NCBI GenBank assembly: GCA_025529335.1
Contig: JAMYHX010000045.1
Coordinates: 62,001-126,000 of the forward strand
Reading direction: 5' to 3'
From: Rhizopus sp. PT2906
Lineage: Eukaryota > Mucoromycota > Mucoromycetes > Mucorales > Rhizopodaceae
Length of the DNA: 64,000 nt
In this document: in pieces, positions 57,090-64,000 of the stretch
How positions within the stretch are numbered: the stretch's first letter is position 1
Layout: every line of letters starts with the position of its first letter
Translations under genes and position numbers: made by a program
Notes under the pieces: generated by a model
The model's input: only the letters and a program-made list of their open reading frames with translations
Databases searched by the model: none
Told to the model about the DNA's origin: nothing

Positions 57090-58083
57090 TACTGGTGAAT
57101 CATCTTTTTACACTTTTTTCAGCAAGCAATTGCCTGAACTCCTTGGATCGCAGTGCCTATTCGCCAGTCATTGCAGCAACCATAAGTTGAATGAGATCAA
57201 TAGCAACATGTTTCCCCCAGATATTTTGGAATATTAAGGTGTGGTTTAAGTATTACTGATCCTACGATTTCACAAGACGAGCTTTATTACAGATAGAACT
57301 CGCTGATTAGACAACGATAAGAAAGATTCTCAAGCCTTACTCTACTTTAAACAAGTGCTGTGCATGAATATTAAGTTTCTTGAAATACCTTGCTTTTCAA
57401 GGAAGGTCAGAATACAAAAAAGTCAAAGCTATCTCAACCTGTATTATGGTGAATCATGACTGACACAGATGAAGCGTTGTCATACCTTGTTGTTTGATTC
57501 TCTTATCGAAACCACGTCTACAAGAAGCCATGGAACATCTTTTGCAATCTTGCTGTTTGTGCATATATGCAAGTAAAAAGATCTTTTTCTTTCATAACCA
57601 AGAATTAGACATCCTACAATTCTTCAGCTGAAATTGACACAGAATATATATCTATGACATCAACCAAAGAGTCGCAGCAGATAGCTTGAGTTGTTTTTTT
57701 CTTTGATAGGCACTTACTACTCTTTTGGTGTGCCATCCTGTCGTAGTAGCAATTTTTAACTAGCTCGATCACTTTCTGAATGGATTATATTCTCGTTTAT
57801 TATCGAATAAGAAGGATACAAAGAGTTGAATTATCTTTATAAGCATCTCTGTTACACACCGCTTAAATCGTCAAATATCAGATTTTTTGTTTTACTGTGT
57901 ACGTCACAAGTTCACACTACAACACAGCGGGCTAACTCGGTCTTGACAGCCAATCAAGCACAAAGCGGCCCGAGTCAAATTTTTTAAAAAGTTAATCAGA
58001 TTTAAATCAAGCTCCCCCAGCCTATATAAATTCCCTTTTTTTTTTTCCTTTTCTTTTGTCTCTCTTTTTTCTTAAAAATTAAA
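57090..58083. other. Spacer between the Fanzor-like remnant and Isu1
   Basis: About 1 kb with scattered minus-strand fragments (e.g. near 57490-57570, RCSMASCRRGFDKRIKQQ) that could belong to the Fanzor-like remnant. The right end is the presumed Isu1 promoter (T/C-rich leader 58030-58080). Confidence 0.4.
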
Positions 58084-58656
58084 ATGCTGCGAAATACTCT
58101 TACAACGATAACAAAATCAACAAGACTTATTCAAAAACCATTATCCATCTCAGGCACCCGTTTCTATCACGAAAAGGTTGATTGATAAATTTACAATTGA
58201 GAGAGAATATAAGATATTAAAACTATTTTAGGTTATTGATCATTATGAACGCCCTCGTAATGTAGGATCCTTTCCCAAGACAGATACAGATGTAGGCACA
58301 GGTTTAGTGGGAGCACCTGCTTGTGGTGATGTGATGAAATTACAGATTAAAGTGGATGATGCTACAGGAAAAATAGTGGATGTACGATTCAAAACATTTG
58401 GATGTGGTTCTGCTATTGCTTCTAGTAGCTTTATGACAGAACGTGTTAGAGGTCTGACACTTGAACAAGCAAGTCAAATTAAAAATACAGAAATTGCCAA
58501 GGAATTATGCTTGCCTCCTGTCAAACTTCATTGTTCGAGTAAGTTGTAGAAAGGTATAAATGTTGTCATATTAACTGTATTATAGTGCTTGCTGAAGATG
58601 CAATTAAATCTGCCATCAATGATTACAAAAAGAAACGCTCAACTCAAAAGCAGTAA
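58084..58656 (+). CDS. ISU1: Mitochondrial iron-sulfur cluster scaffold Isu1/IscU
   Basis: Exons 58084-58176, 58232-58538 and 58586-58656 give 156 aa. Residues 1-30 are a basic mitochondrial presequence. The mature part VIDHYERPRNVGSF, then GAPACGDVMKLQIKVD, FKTFGCGSAIASSSF and ELCLPPVKLHCSMLAEDAIK carries the three cluster Cys (ACGD, GCGSA, HCS) and the chaperone-binding LPPVK motif. Isu1 is where Nfs1, frataxin and ferredoxin build the 2Fe-2S cluster before transfer by Ssq1. All key residues are present. The C-terminus KKKRSTQKQ is basic. Confidence 0.96.
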
Positions 58657-58881
58657 AAAAAAAAAATAACCAATTATAATAATCATATCAATGCATAAAG
58701 TTTTTATTTATTTTTTTTTCTGCACTTGTTTCTCTCTGTCTCTTTTCTTTTTTTCTATAAAAGATAAGACCTTCAATCTGATTGGTGTAGATTACAAATT
58801 GACACCTGGCTTAACTTTAAAACTCCCAGTTAAATAAATTCACACTCTTTTTTTTTTCTTTTTTTATTACAATCATTATCC

Positions 58882-59455
58882 ATGTTTGCTACTGTTTCAT
58901 CTAAGAGCCCAGAAGCTCTTCTTTGTAGGTTATAGATAGTATATTGAATATATTTATTAATGATTTATAAATATAGCCTTTACTACCAATACAGCGACAA
59001 CATTATTACCTATAAACAACAATAATCGGCGGAAGATGTATAATAAATATCGATACAACAATAGACAATTACCACCATTAAACGAATTCATTGCTAATGT
59101 ATTCAAAAGATCAAAGCTATCACCTTGTGTCTGCTTAGTTTCGCTTATTTATCTTCAACGATTAAAATCATGTTTACCAAGTCATGCATGTGGACAAGTG
59201 GATACACCTTATCGCTTATTTTTAGCTGCTATCCTCACAGCATCCAAATTTCTATCTGAAACAGGCACCTGCTTGACAAGTCAAGCGATGGTGGTGATGA
59301 CAGATTATGCTTATTCCTCAAAAGATATCAACATGATGGAAAGAAGCTTCCTTGGACTCATTAAATATAATCTATTTGTAAATGTTGAAGCTATCAAGGA
59401 TTATTTAGCTATTCACGGAAAGGTTCTGGAGATGGACTTGATCGAAGAAATCTAG
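58882..59455 (+). CDS. Pho80/Pcl-family cyclin
   Basis: Exons 58882-58924 and 58977-59455 give 173 aa. The donor is GTAGGT, the only site that keeps the frame into SFTTNTATTLLP. The cyclin box is clear: LNEFIANVFKRSKLSPCVCL, VSLIYLQRLKSCLP, DTPYRLFLAAILTASKFLSE, KDINMMERSFLGLIKYNLFV. PHO80-like cyclins activate Pho85-type kinases controlling phosphate response, glycogen and cell-cycle start. The short N-terminus and lack of extra domains suggest the Pcl/Pho80 class; the partner kinase is inferred. Confidence 0.88.
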
Positions 59456-59825
59456 ACCTTTTTTCTGTAACATTTTGTGTGTGTGTGTATATATTTTATA
59501 TATATTTTTTTCTTTTTTCTGTGCTGTATGTAAATACTTTCTTTTCTTTCCTTTTTTCTTTTTCTTTTACTTAATAAATAATAATATCATCATATCAAAT
59601 GACTAAGGATGACAGCCCAAATGAGAATAAACCAATGCATCACATTGATTGGTTTACTTTTCAGTCGTACCAAATCTTTATCCGACTTAACCTTTAAGGC
59701 CCAGACATTGTGGCGGAGGTGAGTAGTTGCTTTTATGCTATTGGCTAAAATGGAAAGAATTTGATTGGCCAATGGTATATCTAAACTGTAATGTTTGCCA
59801 TGAATTCTTTTTCTTCAGTCGTAAC

Positions 59826-60512
59826 ATGTATTCAATTTGGGGAAAGAAATCAAAAGAAGCTGAAGCAGAGAAAAAGAAACCTAGGACAACAGCTGCTCAA
59901 ATACGTGTACAAAAAGGTTTTTTCTTTATATTTAAAGAAGGAACAATATATATTGATATATGATTTAGACTTGGCAGAATTAGACATTCCAGATACCATT
60001 CAGTTAGACTTTCCTGATCCTTCTCACATTCTTAAATTCAATGTTTCTATTCATCCAGACGAGGGTAATAGACTATATTATTTGATAATCATGCTTATTC
60101 ATCATTCTATATAGGCTTCTATAAGGGAGGCATATTCAAATTTACATTTGACATTAGTAACAATTACCCTCATGAACCACCCAAGGTTCACTGCATTCAA
60201 AAAATTTATCATCCCAACATTGACTTGGAAGGAAACATCTGTTTGAACATCTTGCGTGAAGATTGGAAACCTGTTCTCTCTCTACAAGCTGTTCTTGTCG
60301 GCTTACAGTATTTATTCCTTGAACCTAACGCGGATGATCCATTGAACAAAGGTATACATATATTATTGATGTTATTTATACTTGCTTATTCCCTTATTCT
60401 AGTTGCTGCCGAAGTATTGAAAACCAATAGAAAATCTTTTGAAAATAATGTGAAGAAAGCCATGATGGGTGGCTCATTTGATGGAGTGCAGTATGATTAT
60501 GTATTGCAATAA
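59826..60512 (+). CDS. UBC12: NEDD8-conjugating enzyme Ubc12 (UBE2M)
   Basis: Exons 59826-59916, 59969-60064, 60115-60351 and 60403-60512 give 177 aa. The N-terminal extension MYSIWGKKSKEAEAEKKK is the docking arm for the NEDD8 E1. The UBC fold follows: FTFDISNNYPHEPPKV, HPNIDLEGNICLNILREDW with the catalytic Cys (ICLNIL) and HPN motif, then PNADDPLNKVAAEVL. The Trp after RED and the DPLNK loop are typical. Ubc12 attaches NEDD8 to cullins and so activates SCF ligases such as the F-box protein type seen in this window. Confidence 0.96.
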
Positions 60513-61439
60513 AAAGCCCTTTGTGTACCTTTTTTAGGCAAAGAGAGAATATATATAGTCCTTTATTTTTGGGTAAAGAAACTTTCACGTTCACAGTAAT
60601 CCTCCTTTTTCTTGCATCCTTTCTTTGATTTGGAACAAAATGGAACAACTTTTTTCAGACTTATTAACCCTCTTGTTTATATCTTGTGCTTTTTGGAATA
60701 AAACCTTGAATCGTTTACATAATGCTCCAATGTCAAAATTATGCAAACTTTTTAGCTCATTTGAAAGGGGACAGTTTTCAAACTCAACACTAGGCTACAA
60801 AAATCAGATTGAAAATTTGACCTGCAGTTCATTTCGTGTGAATATATGTGTAGAATACACAGAGAGACAATCGAGGCTCGTTCTATACATCTTTTATATA
60901 TGCGTCAGACTGAATTGGTCTCTTACATTTACCAAGAATGAGCCGTAGGTTTAATGTTTTAAAATATCAAATGTCTCTCTTTTGGATTATAAAATACAGT
61001 AGCAAGTTCATAACAAATGAACAACAGGAACGCAGCCGGATTTCATTGCAATCATATGTTACGATAAGCATCCTGATTCCTTAATGAACCATTAGAATTG
61101 ATAGTTGAAGATGTTTTTCGAGAATTCTTGTAGTAACAGTGCAAATAGAAATTCTTTGTTCCATCAATTATGTATCTTTTTTCCTCCGAGTGCAAGGCTC
61201 CCACTCCTATCCACCCCCATCTCTCTCCTCAATTCAAGCTAACTTTTGTTGCACTAACGTGACAATTTTTGCACTGGAGAGACTGTACCTTGAACCAACA
61301 AAAGTGATCCATTACCAAACATGGCAAGTGTAACATTGAAATGATTACTTTCTTTCCTTCTATTTTTTTTTTTTTTCTTTTCCTTCTTCTCTCTCTCTCT
61401 CTCCTCTCTTTCTCTCTCCGCATTTAAAATATCATAAAC
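60513..61439. other. Intergenic region
   Basis: About 0.93 kb. A 102-codon frame from ATG 60640 has low-complexity hydrophobic and Cys-rich composition and no match. A C/T-rich tract lies at 61350-61420 before the next ATG. Confidence 0.5.
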
Positions 61440-64000
61440 ATGTCTTCTTCATCAAAAATATCCCAATTACTATCAGATTGGATCATAGCAATAGAAAATA
61501 CAGACATAATTAAAGCCAAATCATTACTCTGTATGGAACCTGAGCTATTATGGACACCCATTCGACATGATCAAGATGTTGCTCATCTCGAACACACTCT
61601 TTCTGAACTCGGATATCTTGGCTCTCAATTTCAACCTTTAGCCGCAGTTCAATTCAGTCTACTTTACTTTTACAAACATAGAGATATTCGATTCATTAGT
61701 TTTCTTATAAAGGTATTATTTATAAAAAATAGACGGACAAAAAAAAAACACACACACTAAGAATTTATTTATAGCAATCTACTCTTTACGATCTTGATAC
61801 AAGGTCTTGGGGTCAATGTAACAATACAACTCTCCATCTTGCTTGTTTCTTGGGACATCAATCCATCGTAGATATCCTGCTCGAAAAGGGTGTATCAACT
61901 CAGACACCGAATGATCTGGGTTACTTGCCACAAGATGTCAATCCACAGGTCCAATTGAAAAAATTAGTTCGTCCAAACTATAGTACACCAAATCAGTTCA
62001 AGTTGCTCAAACAAAAGGCCCTGTTGATAGATGATGCGTCCACCATGAGTAGTCTTGACCGAAAGGCATCGGAACAGCAGTACTTTAGAAAGGGACGAGT
62101 GAAGGAGACTCAGATGAAGGTGCTCTCCGAAGAAGAACAGATCGTCGCAGAACAAAAGAAGAGACAGTTGGAGGTGGCACAATTGGCAAAGAAATCAGCT
62201 GTCAAAAATAATCCCCTTTATCAAAAATTAGAAAAGGTTTCGACCATTAAAAGGAGACCAGTAAATCAGGCTCCTTGTACGACAACAACCAGTAATAATA
62301 GTAGCTGTAGTTTTGACAATGATGCCCTAGAAAACAATACTCCTAAAATTGATACTACTACCCTTATTACTAAAACAACAAATGATGATACTACTACTAC
62401 TACTACGATTGTTCATGATGATGCACCAGATGATACTCTTGACAACATAATAAATGATGATATCCATGACAACACAATAAATGATATGCATAACTATGCA
62501 AAGGATATTGATAGCGACATAGAGGTCTTTGATAATTATGTAAATGATATTGACAACGATGTAAATAACAGTGATAGCGACGCAAACGGTATACATTATA
62601 ACACAAATGACATCGACAACGACGCAAATGATACGAATAGCGACATAAATAGTATTGATAATGATGCAAATGCTATTGACAACAGTACGAATATTATTGA
62701 TAATGAAACAAATAACATTGACAACGACGCAAGTGACATTAAAAATGATGCAAATGACATTAACAACGATGAAAATGGCATTAAGAACGATGAAAATGGC
62801 ATTAAGAACGATGAAAATGACATTAACAATGATGCAAAGGCCATTGATAGCGACAAAGATGCTATACGTAATAGCACAAATGATACAGGTATAATAATCA
62901 TTGAAGAAACACAAAAGAAATCCAAAGATGAAAACACCAAAGATTTCGACAAGGAAGACTCACTGGCAACCACTTCTGACGATGACGATGATGATGATGA
63001 GGACGAAGGAGTTCAATACAAGGCTCTGACAGCAGCAAGAATCCTGACAGCCCCGATCTACAAAAAGAGCGACGAGATAAAAACGATCTCGCCTATAGAT
63101 ACCAAGTTTTCGACAAGTACGATCTTAACAAGCAATTATTTGATGTCGGACGAAGCAATTCCCCGAGAGACAAAACGACGCAGTGGAAGCCAAAAGGCGG
63201 CATGGAGCATGAGCATGAGCTCATGGGCAGCCATCTTGGACCGTGAATTCAATTTGAACGAACTAGATGCAGAAAGGAAGGCAAGACAAGACAGTTTGAA
63301 GACCGAATCTGAAAAGGTGGAATCTGAAGAGGCTCCATATGAAACGATTGAATCAGAAGAGGTCGAAAATGAAAAGGTCGAATCAGAAGAGATACAGTAT
63401 GAAAAGTTCAAATTTGACAACTTCAAGTTCGAATATAAAGAGTTCAAATTCGATAATCTCAAGCTCGACAACCTCAAATTCGAAAAGTTTGAAAAGTTTG
63501 AAAAGTTTGAAAAGTTCGAAAAGTTCGAACATGAAAAATACGAGTGTGAAGAAGAAACGGAAGAAGTTCCATTACCCAAACTTGAACCAGCCAAGCCGAT
63601 ACGTGTCGCGACGCAGCCAAGGTCATCCAGTATTGTTCGTCGAATGAGCATTCCGTCCGCCTTTACTGGCTATGGCAAACTCTATTTACATGTCAACAGT
63701 GTCCAGGATATCCTTCTGCCGCTTCCCAAGGACCGAACGTATGTCCGCTGCGTTGTTAGTGATGGTCGATTTGAATACATGTCCAGGTACGAAGTGCTCA
63801 GTCAGAACATCGAGTTTGATTATGAGTGTGTGATCGATACACACCCAGACATGATCATCACCCTCTCACTACATGTACGACCAGACTATATCATGAAGAC
63901 ACGTAAACCATTCTCTCGGCTCTTTTCCTCTCGCAAAAAGAAAAAGGAGTCTCTCTCGGGTTATGTCAACAAGGAAGATGGTGCGATTGGTCAGGCTCGA
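61440..64000 (+). CDS. Ankyrin and anillin-like (Bud4/Mid2-type) protein, 5' part, 3' end outside the window
   Basis: Exon 61440-61712, then 61775 to the window end in one open frame (833 residues so far). Residues 1-150 hold an ankyrin-like unit (TLHLACFLGHQSIVDILLEK, the canonical TLHLA...GH...V..LL). A long disordered stretch follows with Asn/Asp/Ile repeats, acidic runs (DDDDDDDEDEG) and Lys/Phe repeats. At about 63660 starts an anillin-homology C2-like strand: YGKLYLHVNSVQDILLPLPK, RTYVRCVVSDGRFEYMSR, FDYECVID, ITLSLHVRPDY. Bud4, Mid2 and anillin share this module in organising septins and actin at division sites. A PH domain is expected downstream. Confidence 0.75.
62340..62900 (+). repeat. 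In-frame Asn/Asp-rich repeat tract
   Basis: Tandem, degenerate 18-24-nt units of the form (A/T)AATGA(T/C)ATTGACAACGATGCA encode NDIDNDAN-like 6-8-residue repeats; three near-identical copies KNDENGI lie at 62765-62820. The opposite strand is artificially open here. Confidence 0.85.
63479..63530 (+). repeat. FEK tripeptide tandem repeat
   Basis: Nine-base units (TTTGAAAAG/TTCGAAAAG) repeated five times encode FEKFEKFEKFEKFEKFEH, preceded by looser FKFDN/LKLDN units from about 63400. Confidence 0.9.

Noticed and set aside
60640..60948. 102-codon frame starting MEQLFSDLLTLLF
   Set aside because: Low-complexity composition, no supporting signals; frames of this size are expected by chance in about 1 kb of intergenic sequence.
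62327..62973. Long minus-strand open frames of 125-195 codons with Ile/Val/Cys-rich membrane-like sequence
   Set aside because: They are mirror images of the Asn/Asp-rich coding repeat on the plus strand; the periodic composition removes stops on the opposite strand.
1..64000. CRISPR arrays, bacterial operons, tRNA genes
   Set aside because: No regularly spaced direct repeats with unique spacers. No cloverleaf with a GTTCRANYC T-arm found by eye; a tRNAscan run would settle this.

Overview
The window is eukaryotic nuclear DNA from a filamentous fungus, most likely an early-diverging mould of the Mucorales. The signs are many short introns (about 45-110 nt) with GTANGT-like donors, gene-dense blocks with very short spacers, AT-rich and pyrimidine-rich 5' leaders, a carotenoid oxygenase of the trisporoid/apocarotenoid type, and broken copies of gene families I associate with mucoralean genomes. 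Genus and species cannot be read from the sequence. Gene models were built by hand: frame continuity, GT/AG (once GC/AG) junctions and family motifs were made to agree, and nearly every model closes to a whole number of codons.

Layout. 1-6.6 kb: 3' end of a Dnm1/Drp1 dynamin, an FHA splicing factor (SNIP1/Pml1), a Rab11-like GTPase and a membrane-anchored tandem amidohydrolase. 6.7-12.5 kb: ER-lumenal DnaJ, carotenoid oxygenase, mitochondrial Holliday-junction resolvase, ribosomal protein eL42. 13.5-17.2 kb: a possible micro-ORF, the U4/U6 snRNP protein Prp3, and an Rbd2-type rhomboid that appears catalytically dead but keeps a Cdc48-binding SHP box. 17.3-19.6 kb: two broken genes in opposite orientation with a hairpin-bearing repeat cluster between them. 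19.7-25.9 kb: an unknown protein, the NMD helicase Upf1, an unknown acidic protein. 26-32.8 kb: an AT-rich, gene-free stretch with decayed Mutator-like (SWIM/OTU) and Tnp2-like transposase remnants.

32.8-45 kb: Tim10, an unknown helical protein, a Sel1-MYND protein, SmD2, an F-box/LRR protein, a GH17 glucanase, a GPI-type secreted protein, and a class III CoA-transferase whose model needs 14-nt and 5-nt exons. 45-50.1 kb: an 11-exon cohesin loader Scc2/Mis4. 50.5 kb: a U1 snRNA gene. 50.8-56.2 kb: inositol polyphosphate multikinase, TLDc protein, glucose-6-phosphate dehydrogenase with a GC-AG intron, and an unknown coiled-coil protein. 56.4-57.1 kb: a decayed Fanzor/TnpB-like nuclease. 58-60.5 kb: Isu1 scaffold, a Pho80-like cyclin, Ubc12. 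61.4-64 kb: the 5' part of an ankyrin/anillin-like gene with expanding repeats.

The living genes are mostly single-copy housekeeping loci (splicing: U1, SmD2, Prp3, SNIP1; mitochondrion: Dnm1, Tim10, Isu1, resolvase; ER/Golgi: DnaJ, rhomboid, Rab). They are not a functional cluster. The unusual content is the pseudo-enzymes, the microexons and the cemetery of mobile elements.
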